Shown: positions 16,816-25,666, counted from the first letter of the stretch. The stretch is DNA of 32,656 bases from Borrelia hispanica CRI (GCF_000500065.1 NZ_AYOU01000105.1:1-32656); one strand, 5' to 3'. A program made the numbers and translations. The notes: generated from the sequence alone by a model not told the origin.

Positions 16816-17869
16816 GTGAAACAAAAAGATTTTGTTATATTTATAATATTTATTTTAATAAGTTGCTTATTGGTATCGTGTGGACCAAAAAAGTATTTAG
16901 TTGCTAAGCTTTTTGGCCTTGCTAGGCCTGTTTGCTCCTCCTAATCCTGTTGACTTTTCTAAGCCTGTTGACTTTTCTAAGCCTGTTGCTCCTCCTGAGA
17001 CTTTTGAGCTTGAAGCTAATGATGATGCATATTATGTTGATACAGATGATGAAGATACAGATGATAAAGGTATAAATGATGAAGATGCAGATGATGAAGA
17101 TACCCCAGAACAAAAAATACAAAAAAAAGAAGAAATTAAAGATATTAAAAGTAAAATTCCTAGAGAAGTATTAAAAATATTAAACACACATGATCGTGGA
17201 ACTTGGGATGAGGAGGATCAAAAATTGTCTTTTAGGGTACCTTCAGTAGAAATGGTAGACAGAGTAAACGGTGTAAACGGTAAGCAAGAAATAAAATATT
17301 TGCTAAGTACTCCCCGTGGTTTATTTTACAGACTTAGATATAACGATGGTTCAGGTAGTGCTCCATATACAGACAAAGCACGAAGAAAAGAATTTTATCT
17401 AGCCCTTGAATATAATGATTATTATTTGGCAGCTTTTATATATATTTATGATAGACTTTCTTCTAATCCAGCATTTAGTAAGGAAACATTTTTATTTAGA
17501 AACAATATGGTTAAAAGATTAAGAAGGTATGCTGTAGCTTATTATATAGATGTATATCAAACTTTAAAAGCTAAAGAACAAAAACTTGATACACTATCGC
17601 TTAAAAATTTGCGATTATTAAAAACCAAATTGGCTGAACTTGAATCATCGAAAAAAGAATTAATAGATGAGGTAATACTAAAACTTGCAACGGATAGCAA
17701 TAATTTGAGAACTATAGTATTTGAATCTGAAAATACCACAGTAAGAAATCTCAGTTTTGACAATTTATGGTTATATTTTAAAGAAAAGTACGAAAGCTTT
17801 ACTGCTAAATATCGTGTTGTTATGGCTCATGCTAAAAAAATTAAAGTTATCTTAAATAAGATTCAGTAA
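16816..17869 (+). pseudogene. Array lipoprotein, block B, frameshifted
   Basis: A GTG start with GGGAGAATATT gives MKQKDFVIFIIFILISCLLV, the lipobox VSC (Cys22) and GPKKYLVAKL, but this frame stops at TAA 16942-16944, after 42 codons. The rest of the protein is open in the +1 frame from about 16901 to 17869. The likely lesion is one extra T at 16931-16933: CCTGTTTGCTCCTCCT against CCTGTTGCTCCTCCT, which occurs intact about 50 bases later. Restoring it joins RPVAPPNPVDFSKPVD to the signal peptide. The downstream part is a normal member: acidic Asp-rich stalk (DDEDTDDKGINDEDADDED), KSKIPREVLKILNTHD, GTWDEE, RGLFYRLRYND, RRKEFYLALEYND, RRYAVAYYIDVYQTL. All other parts look well preserved, so the break is recent, reversible, or a sequence error. 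Confidence 0.82.
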
Positions 17870-17913
17870 AGCATTAATTATAAATTGATTAGATAATTAA
17901 TTATTAAATTGCT

Positions 17914-17940
17914 AAACCAAGGAAAATTTTTCCTTGGTTT
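17914..17940. repeat. Array stem-loop copy 9, perfect palindrome
   Basis: AAACCAAGGAAAA and TTTTCCTTGGTTT form a continuous palindrome around the centre, the best-preserved copy. Confidence 0.82.
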
Positions 17941-17990
17941 ATTATTGAAACGTTATAAATAATTATTACAATATTATATCAAGTTTAAAC

Positions 17991-18020
17991 TTGACATTAG
18001 AATATTTTAAATATTATTCT
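17991..18020 (+). promoter_or_regulatory. Promoter for the 18120 gene
   Basis: TTGACA (17991-17996) with TATTCT (18015-18020) at 18 bp, or TATTAT (18012-18017) at 15 bp. Confidence 0.55.
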
Positions 18021-18119
18021 TAATTAAGAATTAAAATTTTTAATTAAATTATTAATTTTTAAATAAATTGTTAAAGGTTGATAATTGAATTTTTTATGTT
18101 TTATAACAGGGAGAATATT

Positions 18120-19016
18120 GTGAAAAGAAAAGATTTTATTCTATTTATAATATTTATATTTATTTTAATAAGTTTATTACTGATATCGTGTGGTCCAAAA
18201 AAGGAAGAATTACTTACTGATGGATCTCAGGACGGAGTTACGCTACAAGATGTTGAGGAAACTTTGGAACAAAAGATACAAAAGGAAAAAGAAATTGAAG
18301 AGATTAAAAGTAAAATTCCTAAGGGGGTGGGGGTAGCACAAATATTAAAATTACATAATGATCATACATGTGATCTTGTCGATTGGGAGCGTAGGAAGAT
18401 TGTGCCAGGCTTACTTGGTATTATTATAAAAGTGTCATTAAATTTTTATTTTAATACATATGATTTAGGCGAATTCTATAATTTATTTTACAAGCTTGAA
18501 TATGAGAAAGATTTAGAATCAAGGCGTAAATTTTACCTAGCTTTTGAATATAATGATGATCTTTTGAAACCTTTTGCATATGTTTATGGTAGATTATCTT
18601 ATGATATTACTAATAGATCATCTTATGATGAACAAACTAAGGCTGAAATACTTAAACTAAAAAACAATATAGTTGGCAGATTAAGAAATTATGCTAAAGC
18701 TTATTATATCGATGTACATAAAGCTTTAGAAGTTAAAAAAGATAAACTTGATGTACTATCATTGAAAGATATACTATTCTTAAAAAGAAAATTAAATGAA
18801 ATTGAATTGGCACAAGAAAAATTAAGAACTGATATAATACAACAATTTGTAGATGATTTTAAACAATATGAGCCATATGGTATAGATTCTAAACACGATG
18901 TATGGCTATATCTTAAAGATAAGTTTAATGACGACTTTAATGCTAAATGTGATGCTGTTATAGCTTTATCTGCTGACATTAAAAAGATATTTGAGAAGAT
19001 TCCAGTAAAGCATTAA
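18120..19016 (+). CDS. Array lipoprotein, block B member 3
   Basis: A 298-residue lipoprotein beginning at GTG with GGGAGAATATT; the frame is open further upstream but only this start has a ribosome-binding site and gives the shared MKRKDFILF. Lipobox LISC (Cys24). The stalk is short and acidic (about 28-58), without the Pro/Ala repeats of later members. Head: KSKIPKGVGVAQILKLHNDH, FYNLFYKLEYEKD, RRKFYLAFEYNDDLLKPFAYV, RLRNYAKAYYIDVHKAL, DVLSLKDILFLKRKLNEI, then a C-terminal segment new to block B: EPYGIDSKHDVWLYLKDKF, and ALSADIKKIFEKIP. The YGIDSKHDVW motif is retained in the next six genes and replaces the YW segment of block A. Confidence 0.87.
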   Translation: MKRKDFILFIIFIFILISLLLISCGPKKEELLTDGSQDGVTLQDVEETLEQKIQKEKEIEEIKSKIPKGVGVAQILKLHNDHTCDLVDWERRKIVPGLLGIIIKVSLNFYFNTYDLGEFYNLFYKLEYEKDLESRRKFYLAFEYNDDLLKPFAYVYGRLSYDITNRSSYDEQTKAEILKLKNNIVGRLRNYAKAYYIDVHKALEVKKDKLDVLSLKDILFLKRKLNEIELAQEKLRTDIIQQFVDDFKQYEPYGIDSKHDVWLYLKDKFNDDFNAKCDAVIALSADIKKIFEKIPVKH

Positions 19017-19046
19017 TTATAAATTGATTAAATAATTAATTATTAA

Positions 19047-19079
19047 AATAAACCAAGAGAAATTTTTACTTGGTTTATT
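19047..19079. repeat. Array stem-loop copy 10
   Basis: AATAAACCAAG (19047-19057) pairs with CTTGGTTTATT (19069-19079). Confidence 0.75.
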
Positions 19080-19127
19080 TATTGAAGTCCTATAAATAAT
19101 TATTACAATATTGTATCAAGTTTAAAC

Positions 19128-19157
19128 TTGACATATGAATATTTTAAATATTACTAT
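19128..19157 (+). promoter_or_regulatory. Promoter for the 19251 gene
   Basis: TTGACA (19128-19133) and TACTAT (19152-19157), 18-bp spacer. Confidence 0.55.
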
Positions 19158-19250
19158 TAAGTAATATCTGAAATTTAAAAATTAATTATCAATTTTTAAA
19201 TTGAGTGTTAAAGATTAATAATTAATTTTTATATTATGGGGGAGAATATT

Positions 19251-20363
19251 TTGAAGAGAAAGGATTTTATTCTATTTATAATATTTATATTTATTTTAAT
19301 AAGTGTATTATTGGTATCGTGTGGGCCAAAGAAAAAATATGCCCCTGTTGCTAGTGTTATGACACGAAGAAAAGTGGATGTGCCTTTAAAAAAATCACCA
19401 TTTGGTATTGTACCTAAAGATTTAACTGATTCTGGAGTTTCTGTTAAGTCTCCTGATGCTAATCCTGTTGGTTTTCCTGGTTCTGATCCTGTCAAGTCTC
19501 CTGGTTCTGATCCTGTTAAGTCTCCTGATGCTAATCCTGTTAAGTCTCCTGATGCTAATCCTGTTAAGTCTCCTGATGCTAATCCTGTTGCCGTTCCTAC
19601 TAATGATGAGGAAACTCCAGAACAAAGGATGCAGAAAGAAAAACAAAAAAAGATTGGAGAGATTAAAAGTGGAATTCTTAGCGTAGCAAAATATCTGTCA
19701 AGATATGATAGTTTTTTTAATGATAGTGAGGCTTGGACTAGGAGGGAGATTATCCCAGCCTTTTCTGGTTTTAAAGCAAGAGATCCGTTGTATAATAGTT
19801 TACATGATTTAAGCATACCCCGTGGTTTATTTTTTAAACTTACATACGAAAATCCAACGGGTTCAAAAAAATATCTTGACACATATGAAGGTTCTAGATT
19901 AATGAACAAATTTTACCTAGCTCTTGAATATAATGATAGTCTTTTGATACCTTTTATGTATGTTTATGGTAAATTGTCTTATGCTCAAGGAAACAATAGT
20001 GAAATACTTAAACTAAAAAACAGTATAGTTGAAAGATTAATAAAGTATGCTGAAGCTTATTATATAGATGTATATAAAACTTTAAAAACTCAAGCAAATA
20101 GATTTGATGAGCTATCTTTGAAAAATGTACGATTCTTAAAAGGCAAATTGGATGAAATTGAATTGGCAAAACAAAAATTAAGAACTGATATAATACAACA
20201 ATTTGTAGATGATGTTAAGAAGTATGAGCCATATAGTATAGATTCAAAACACGATGTATGGCCACATCTTAGAGATACGTTTAGTGATAAGGACTTTAAG
20301 ACTAAATGTGATGCTGTTATAGCTTTAGCTGCTGATATTAAAAATATCTTGGATAATATCTAA
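19251..20363 (+). CDS. Array lipoprotein, block B member 4, with tandem-repeat stalk
   Basis: A 370-residue lipoprotein. TTG at 19251 is preferred to the in-frame ATG at 19236, because GGGGGAGAATATT lies between them at the array-standard spacing and gives MKRKDFILF. Lipobox LVSC (Cys24), then GPKKKYAPVASVM. The stalk (about 65-120) contains in-frame tandem repeats of KSPDANPV or KSPGSDPV, ending AVPTNDEETPEQ. Head: GEIKSGILSVAKYLSRYD, RGLFFKLTYENP, NKFYLALEYNDSLLIPFMYVY, YAEAYYIDVYKTL, LSLKNVRFLKGKLDEIELAK, YSIDSKHDVWPHLRD, AADIKNILDNI. The Pro-rich repeat would be an extended linker whose length may vary by unequal recombination. Confidence 0.87.
   Translation: MKRKDFILFIIFIFILISVLLVSCGPKKKYAPVASVMTRRKVDVPLKKSPFGIVPKDLTDSGVSVKSPDANPVGFPGSDPVKSPGSDPVKSPDANPVKSPDANPVKSPDANPVAVPTNDEETPEQRMQKEKQKKIGEIKSGILSVAKYLSRYDSFFNDSEAWTRREIIPAFSGFKARDPLYNSLHDLSIPRGLFFKLTYENPTGSKKYLDTYEGSRLMNKFYLALEYNDSLLIPFMYVYGKLSYAQGNNSEILKLKNSIVERLIKYAEAYYIDVYKTLKTQANRFDELSLKNVRFLKGKLDEIELAKQKLRTDIIQQFVDDVKKYEPYSIDSKHDVWPHLRDTFSDKDFKTKCDAVIALAADIKNILDNI
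19447..19590 (+). repeat. In-frame tandem repeats (24-base unit) in the 19251 gene
   Basis: A CCTGATGCTAATCCTGTTAAGTCT-type unit and its GGTTCTGATCCTGTTAAG variant recur about six times, encoding SPDANPVK / SPGSDPVK. The unit length is a multiple of three, so gain or loss of units keeps the frame. Confidence 0.8.
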
Positions 20364-20419
20364 TAAAGATTAATTGTAAATTAATGAAGTAATTAAATAC
20401 AATAAATATTAAATTCATA

Positions 20420-20444
20420 AACCAAGGAAAATTCTTCCTTGGTT
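20420..20444. repeat. Array stem-loop copy 11
   Basis: AACCAAGGA (20420-20428) pairs with TCCTTGGTT (20436-20444). Confidence 0.75.
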
Positions 20445-20480
20445 ATTTATTGAATTACTATATATGATGTATAATTAAAC

Positions 20481-20510
20481 TTGACATATCAATGTGGTTA
20501 ATATTATTAT
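20481..20510 (+). promoter_or_regulatory. Promoter for the 20595 gene
   Basis: TTGACA (20481-20486) and TATTAT (20505-20510), 18-bp spacer. Confidence 0.62.
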
Positions 20511-20594
20511 CAAATCATATTAAAATTATTAGTTTTTGACAATCAACTGAAAAATTAATTATTAATTTTTAAATTTTATAATAGGGAGAATATT

Positions 20595-21572
20595 TTGAAA
20601 CGAAAAAATTTTATTCTATTTATAACGTTTATATTTGTTTTAATAAGTTTATTACTGATATCGTGTGGACCAACGAAGTATGCCCCTGTTGCTAGTTTTA
20701 TAAAGGGGAAAAAAGGAGGTGGGACTTCTCAACAATTGCCATTTGGTGTTGTTCTTGAAGCTTTAACTGGTCCTTTGAAACCTATTGTTCCTCTAGTTGA
20801 CTCTCTAGTTGATAAGGAAACTTTAGAACAAAGAATGTACGAGAAAAGAGAGATTGAAGAGATTAAAAGTAAAATTCCTATCGGATTAGAAAGAATATTA
20901 AAAACGCATGATCATGTTGGAACTGAGATAAATGATAAATTGATTATTCTACAGTTTCATGGTGATTTTTTAGTAAAAACGTTTAGTTATTTTGTTGGTG
21001 AAGAAAAGTGGCTTGTTCGGGCTGAGTATCCCGTAGGGGCTCTCTCTACTTTATTTTGGGGCCTTACATATGATGATTCTTTGGAATATTTAGAAGGAGA
21101 TAACTTTGAATTACTGAAAGAATTTTATCTAGCTCTTGAATATAATGATGATCTTTTTAGTCCTTTTGTATATGTTTATGGTAAATTATCTTATTTTCAA
21201 CGAAACACGGATGAAGTACTGAAACTAAAAAACAATATAGTTAAAAGATTGAGAAATTATGCTAAAGCTTATTACATAGATGTATATCAATCTTTGTTAG
21301 TTAAAAAAGATAAACTTGATAAACTATTGCTAAAAGATGTACTATTCTTAAAAAGCAAGTTGAATGAAATTGAATTGGCAAAACAAGAATTAAGAACTAA
21401 TATAATACAACAATTTGTAGATGATTGTAGGCAGTGTGTGCTATATAGTCTAGATTCGAAACACGATGTATGGCCATATCTTAGAGATACGTTTAATGAA
21501 GACTTCGATACTAAATGTGATGCTGTTATAGATTTAGCTGCTGATATTAAAAATATCTTGGATAATATCTAA
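20595..21572 (+). CDS. Array lipoprotein, block B member 5
   Basis: A 325-residue lipoprotein, TTG start with GGGAGAATATT, lipobox LISC (Cys24) followed by GPTKYAPVAS. Stalk (about 35-75) is moderately hydrophobic and Pro-containing (LTGPLKPIVPLVDSLVDKE) without clear repeats. Head: KSKIPIGLERILKTHDHVG, then a segment shared with the next four genes, LIILQFHGDFLVK, GALSTLFWGLTYDD, LKEFYLALEYNDDLFSPFVYV, LRNYAKAYYIDVYQSLLVKK, VLFLKSKLNEIELAKQEL, YSLDSKHDVWPYLRD, AADIKNILDNI. It marks the change from the RGLFYKL head subtype (16816-20363) to the GVLSTLFWDL subtype (21823-26871). Confidence 0.87.
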   Translation: MKRKNFILFITFIFVLISLLLISCGPTKYAPVASFIKGKKGGGTSQQLPFGVVLEALTGPLKPIVPLVDSLVDKETLEQRMYEKREIEEIKSKIPIGLERILKTHDHVGTEINDKLIILQFHGDFLVKTFSYFVGEEKWLVRAEYPVGALSTLFWGLTYDDSLEYLEGDNFELLKEFYLALEYNDDLFSPFVYVYGKLSYFQRNTDEVLKLKNNIVKRLRNYAKAYYIDVYQSLLVKKDKLDKLLLKDVLFLKSKLNEIELAKQELRTNIIQQFVDDCRQCVLYSLDSKHDVWPYLRDTFNEDFDTKCDAVIDLAADIKNILDNI

Positions 21573-21630
21573 TAAAGGCTAATTATATTTAATTAAATAA
21601 TTAAATATAATTACTATAAATAAATGCATA

Positions 21631-21655
21631 AACGAAGGGAAATTCTTTCTTGGTT
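21631..21655. repeat. Array stem-loop copy 12, degenerate
   Basis: AACGAAGGGA faces TTTCTTGGTT; one central C-to-G change weakens the stem. Confidence 0.55.
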
Positions 21656-21706
21656 ATTTGTTGAAGTGCTATAGGTAATTATTATAATATTGTATAGGGT
21701 TGAAAC

Positions 21707-21736
21707 TTGACATATGCATATTTTTAATATTATTAT
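21707..21736 (+). promoter_or_regulatory. Promoter for the 21823 gene
   Basis: TTGACA (21707-21712) and TATTAT (21731-21736), 18-bp spacer. A second candidate lies upstream: TTGAAG (21661-21666) and TATAAT (21683-21688), 16-bp spacer. Confidence 0.62.
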
Positions 21737-21822
21737 CAAATAATATATGAAATTATCAATTTTTGAGTTGATTGTTTAAAGATTAATGATGAAATTTTAA
21801 ATTTTATAATAGGGAGAATATT

Positions 21823-22908
21823 TTGAAACGCAAAAATTTTATTCTATTTATAATGTTTATATTTGTTTTAATAAGTGTATTACTGGTATCATGTGGGCCC
21901 AAAAAAAAGTATGCCCCTGTTGCTAGTGTTATGACACAAGGAACATTGGATGTGCCTTTTAAAAAACCATCATTTGGTGTTGCACCTAAAGGTTTAACTG
22001 ATTCTGGAGTTTCTGTTGCTCCTGGTCCTACTGCTCCTGCTGTTCTTGTTGCTCCTGGTCCTACTGCTCCTGCTGCTTCTGATGATGTTGCTGCTACTGC
22101 TGATGTTGATCCTGATAATGAAACTCCAGAAGAAAGTATGCAAAAAGAAAAAGAAATTGGAGAGATTAAAGGTAAAATTCCTGTAGAAGTAAAAGAAATA
22201 TTAAAAAAACATTCTCTTGCTGGAACTGATGTGAGTAAGAAATTGATTATTCCAGAGTTTGGTGGTCATTTTGTAAAAAAATTTCGTTATTCTTTTTTTG
22301 TTGATGATAAAGAAGAGCATGTCTATTTTGAGCGTAACTTAGGAGTTCTCTCTACTTTATTTTGGGATCTCTTGATAGATGATGGTGTTAAAGGTGAATA
22401 TTTAAAAGAAGACAACTTCGAATTACAGAAAGAATTTTATCTAGCTCTTGAATATAATGATGATCTTTTGAAACCTTTTGCATATGTTTATGGTAGATTA
22501 TCTTATGATGTTGCTAATAGATCATCTTATGATCAGCATACCAAGAATGAAATAGTTTCACAAAAAAACGATATAGTTGATAAATTAAGAAATTATGCTA
22601 AAGCTTATTACATAGATGTATATCAATCTTTATTAGCTAAAAAAGATAAACTTGATAAATTATTGCTAAAAGATGTAAGGTTCTTAAAAAGTAAATTGAA
22701 TGAAATTGAATTGGCAAAACAAAAATTAAGAACTGATATAATACAACAATTTGTAAATGGTGTTAAGAATTATGAGCCATATAGTTTAGATTCAAAACAC
22801 GATGTATGGCCACATCTTAGAGATACGTTTAATGACGACTTTAAGACTAAATTGTATTATGTTATAGATTTAGCTGCTGATATTAAAAATATCTTGGATA
22901 GGATCTAA
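21823..22908 (+). CDS. Array lipoprotein, block B member 6
   Basis: A 361-residue lipoprotein, TTG start with GGGAGAATATT, lipobox LVSC (Cys24), GPKKKYAPVASVM. The stalk (about 60-105) is Ala/Pro-rich with two VAPGPTAPA repeats. Head: KGKIPVEVKEILKKHSLAG, LIIPEFGGHFVKK, GVLSTLFWDL, QKEFYLALEYNDDLLKPFAYV, LRNYAKAYYIDVYQSLLAKK, VRFLKSKLNEIELAKQKL, YSLDSKHDVWPHLRD, AADIKNILDRI. Bases 22378-22689 are identical to 25081-25392 in the gene at 24511, while flanking parts differ, which indicates conversion or recent duplication. The promoter and spacer are nearly the same as those of the following gene. Confidence 0.88.
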   Translation: MKRKNFILFIMFIFVLISVLLVSCGPKKKYAPVASVMTQGTLDVPFKKPSFGVAPKGLTDSGVSVAPGPTAPAVLVAPGPTAPAASDDVAATADVDPDNETPEESMQKEKEIGEIKGKIPVEVKEILKKHSLAGTDVSKKLIIPEFGGHFVKKFRYSFFVDDKEEHVYFERNLGVLSTLFWDLLIDDGVKGEYLKEDNFELQKEFYLALEYNDDLLKPFAYVYGRLSYDVANRSSYDQHTKNEIVSQKNDIVDKLRNYAKAYYIDVYQSLLAKKDKLDKLLLKDVRFLKSKLNEIELAKQKLRTDIIQQFVNGVKNYEPYSLDSKHDVWPHLRDTFNDDFKTKLYYVIDLAADIKNILDRI

Positions 22909-22964
22909 TAAAGATTAATTGTAAATTAATGAAGTAATTAAATACAATAAATATTAAATGCATA

Positions 22965-22989
22965 AACCAAGGGAAATTCTTTCTTGGTT
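22965..22989. repeat. Array stem-loop copy 13
   Basis: AACCAAG (22965-22971) pairs with CTTGGTT (22983-22989) around GGAAATTCTTT. Confidence 0.68.
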
Positions 22990-23039
22990 ATTTGTTGAAG
23001 TGCTATAGGTAATTATTATAATATTGTATAGAATTAAAC

Positions 23040-23069
23040 TTGACATATGCATATTTTTAATATTATTAT
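23040..23069 (+). promoter_or_regulatory. Promoter for the 23155 gene
   Basis: TTGACA (23040-23045) and TATTAT (23064-23069), 18-bp spacer; the core and flanks nearly match those before 21823. Confidence 0.62.
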
Positions 23070-23154
23070 CAAATAATATATGAAATTATCAATTTTTGAG
23101 TTGATTGTTTAAAAATTAATTATTAATTTTTAATTTTATAATAGGGAGAATATT

Positions 23155-24294
23155 GTGAAATGCAAAAATTTTATTTTATTTATAATGTTTATATTTATTT
23201 TAGTAGGTGTATTACTGGTATCGTGTGGGCCCAAAAAAAAGTATGCCCCTGTTGCTAGTGTTATGAGACAAAGAAAAGTGGGTATGCCTTTTAAAAAACC
23301 ACCATTTGGTTTTGAACCTAAAGGTTTAACTGATTCTGCTGCTATTTATGCTCCTGCTGCTGCTCCTGCTGTTCCTGTTGCTCCTGGTCCTACTGCTCCT
23401 GCTGCTGTTGAGGATCCTTATGCTCCTCAGGATCCTGCTGATGTTGAGGCTACTGCTGCTGTTAATGCGTTTTTTTCTTATTTTAAGGGTCCTAATGATA
23501 ATGAAACTCCAGAAGAAAGTATGCAAAAAGAAAAAGAAATTGGAGAGATTAAAGGTAAAATTTCTGTAGAAGTAAAAGAAATATTAAAAAAACATTTTCT
23601 TGCTAGAACTGATGTGGGAGAGAATGTGATTATTCCAGAGTTTGATGGTCATTTTGTAATAAAACCGATTACTGTTTTTGTTGGTAAAGAAATACAGGTT
23701 GTCGATCGTAAGTATAACTTAGGCGTTCTCTCTACTTTATTTTGGGATTTCTCGATAAATTGGGGTGTTGAAAGTAAATATTTAGCAATAGGCAACTTCG
23801 AATTACAAAAAGAATTTTATCTAGCTCTTGAATATAATGATGATCTTTTGAAACCTTTTGCATATGTTTATGGCAAATTATCTCATGATATTGCTAATGG
23901 ATCATCTTATGATGAGCATACCAAGGATGAAATAATTGAAAAAAAAATCTATATAGTTGAAAACTTAAGAGATTATGCTAAAGCTTATTACATAGATTTA
24001 TATCAATCTTTATTAGATACAGAAGATAAACTTAATGATAAATTATCGCTAGAAGGTGTAAGGTTCTTAAAAAGCAACTTGGATGAAATTGAATTGGCAA
24101 AACAAGAGTTAAGAACTGATATAATACAACGATTTGTAAATGATGTTAAGAAGTATGAGCCATATAGTATAGATTCGAAACACGATGTATGGCCACATCT
24201 TAGAGATACGTTTAATGACGACTTTCAGACTAAATGTGATGCTGTTATAAATCCTGCTTTAGAGATGAAGGATCTTTTGGATAGTATCCAGTAA
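23155..24294 (+). CDS. Array lipoprotein, block B member 7, longest Ala/Pro stalk
   Basis: A 379-residue lipoprotein starting at GTG with GGGAGAATATT; lipobox LVSC (Cys24). An additional Cys at position 3 of the signal peptide is unusual. The stalk (about 60-120) is the longest Ala/Pro-rich stretch in the array (APAAAPAVPVAPGPTAPAA then DPYAPQDPADVEATAAV) and is built of GCTCCT/GCTGCT-like codons, giving a local GC-rich island. Head: KGKISVEVKEILKKHFLAR, VIIPEFDGHFVIK, GVLSTLFWDF, QKEFYLALEYNDDLLKPFAYV, LRDYAKAYYIDLYQSLL, LSLEGVRFLKSNLDEIELAK, YSIDSKHDVWPHLRD; the last helix deviates (NPALEMKDLLDSIQ). Confidence 0.88.
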   Translation: MKCKNFILFIMFIFILVGVLLVSCGPKKKYAPVASVMRQRKVGMPFKKPPFGFEPKGLTDSAAIYAPAAAPAVPVAPGPTAPAAVEDPYAPQDPADVEATAAVNAFFSYFKGPNDNETPEESMQKEKEIGEIKGKISVEVKEILKKHFLARTDVGENVIIPEFDGHFVIKPITVFVGKEIQVVDRKYNLGVLSTLFWDFSINWGVESKYLAIGNFELQKEFYLALEYNDDLLKPFAYVYGKLSHDIANGSSYDEHTKDEIIEKKIYIVENLRDYAKAYYIDLYQSLLDTEDKLNDKLSLEGVRFLKSNLDEIELAKQELRTDIIQRFVNDVKKYEPYSIDSKHDVWPHLRDTFNDDFQTKCDAVINPALEMKDLLDSIQ

Positions 24295-24349
24295 AAAGAT
24301 TCATTGTAAATTAATGAAGTAATTAAATACAATAAATATTAAATTCATA

Positions 24350-24374
24350 AACCAAGGGAAATTCTTCCTTGGTT
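24350..24374. repeat. Array stem-loop copy 14
   Basis: AACCAAGG (24350-24357) pairs with CCTTGGTT (24367-24374). Confidence 0.72.
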
Positions 24375-24424
24375 ATTTGTTGAAGTGCTATAGGTAATTA
24401 TTATAATATTGTGTAAAATTAAAC

Positions 24425-24453
24425 TTGACATCCTTATGCAACAGCCATATGAT
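24425..24453 (+). promoter_or_regulatory. Promoter for the 24511 gene, new promoter type
   Basis: TTGACA (24425-24430) and TATGAT (24448-24453) with the optimal 17-bp spacer. The spacer CCTTATGCAACAGCC differs from earlier block B promoters and recurs before the next two genes. TGACAT at the -35 and ATGTCA just after the -10 form an inverted pair. Confidence 0.7.
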
Positions 24454-24510
24454 GTCATTTAATGTTTAAATATAAACAACCAGTTTATTTTGAAAAATAA
24501 GGAGAATATT

Positions 24511-25614
24511 TTGAAAAGAAAAAATTTTATTCTATTTATAATGTTTATATTTGTTTTAATAGGTGTATTACTGGTATCGTGTGGGCCCCAAAAAAGATAT
24601 GTTCCTGTTGCTGCTAGTGCTATGACACAAGGAACATTGGATATGTCTTTTGAAAAACCACTATTTGATGCTGCACCTAAAGGTTTAACTGATTCTGAAA
24701 TTTTTGATGACTTTCTTGCTGCTCTTGGTGCTGCTCATGTTAAGTCTGATGATGATAGTCTTGCTGCTTCTGCTGATCCTGCTGATGGTGAGACGTTTCT
24801 TTCTTATTTGAATGATCATGATAATGAAACTCCAGAACAAAGGATGAAAAAAGAAAAAGCAATTGAAAAGATTAAAGGTAAAATTCCTGTAGAAGTAAAA
24901 GAAATATTAAAAAAACATTCTCTTGCTGGAACTGAGATAAATAATAAATTGATTATTCCAGAGTTTAATGGTCATTTTTTAATAAAACCGATTAATGTTC
25001 TTGTTGGTGAAGAAAAGCAGATTAAAAGTTTTAAGTATAACTTAGGCGTTCTCTCTACTTTATTTTTGGATCTCTTTACAGATGATGGTGTTAAAGGTGA
25101 ATATTTAAAAGAAGACAACTTCGAATTACAGAAAGAATTTTATCTAGCTCTTGAATATAATGATGATCTTTTGAAACCTTTTGCATATGTTTATGGTAGA
25201 TTATCTTATGATGTTGCTAATAGATCATCTTATGATCAGCATACCAAGAATGAAATAGTTTCACAAAAAAACGATATAGTTGATAAATTAAGAAATTATG
25301 CTAAAGCTTATTACATAGATGTATATCAATCTTTATTAGCTAAAAAAGATAAACTTGATAAATTATTGCTAAAAGATGTAAGGTTCTTAAAACGTGAATT
25401 GAATGAACTTGAATTGGCAAAACAAGAATTAAGAACTGATATAATACAACGATTTGTAAAAGGTGTTAAGAAGTATGAGCCATATAGTCTAGATTCAAAA
25501 CACGATGTATGGCCACATCTTAGAGATACGTTTAATGAAGACTTTGATATTAAATTTTATTATGTTATAGATTTAGCTGAGAGAATTAAAAATATCTTGG
25601 ATAAGATCCAGTAA
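24511..25614 (+). CDS. Array lipoprotein, block B member 8
   Basis: A 367-residue lipoprotein, TTG start with AAGGAGAATATT; an upstream in-frame TTG (24490) lacks a ribosome-binding site. Lipobox LVSC (Cys24), then GPQKRYVPVAASAM. Stalk (about 60-105) is acidic with Ala/Ser (DDDSLAASADPADGE), unlike the Ala/Pro stalks on either side. Head: KGKIPVEVKEILKKHSLAG, LIIPEFNGHFLIK, GVLSTLFLDL, QKEFYLALEYNDDLLKPFAYV, LRNYAKAYYIDVYQSLLAKK, ELNELELAKQEL, YSLDSKHDVWPHLRD, DLAERIKNILDKIQ. It shares 312 identical bases with the 21823 gene across the central head. Confidence 0.88.
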   Translation: MKRKNFILFIMFIFVLIGVLLVSCGPQKRYVPVAASAMTQGTLDMSFEKPLFDAAPKGLTDSEIFDDFLAALGAAHVKSDDDSLAASADPADGETFLSYLNDHDNETPEQRMKKEKAIEKIKGKIPVEVKEILKKHSLAGTEINNKLIIPEFNGHFLIKPINVLVGEEKQIKSFKYNLGVLSTLFLDLFTDDGVKGEYLKEDNFELQKEFYLALEYNDDLLKPFAYVYGRLSYDVANRSSYDQHTKNEIVSQKNDIVDKLRNYAKAYYIDVYQSLLAKKDKLDKLLLKDVRFLKRELNELELAKQELRTDIIQRFVKGVKKYEPYSLDSKHDVWPHLRDTFNEDFDIKFYYVIDLAERIKNILDKIQ

Positions 25615-25666
25615 AGGTTAATTGTAAATTAATGAAGTAATTAAATACAATAAATATAAATGTATA

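Noticed and set aside
19456..19686. Leu-rich ORF overlapping the 19251 gene repeats (also 23348-23569)
   Set aside because: It is an out-of-frame reading of the repeat region, with no start signal and no signal-anchor pattern beyond low complexity.
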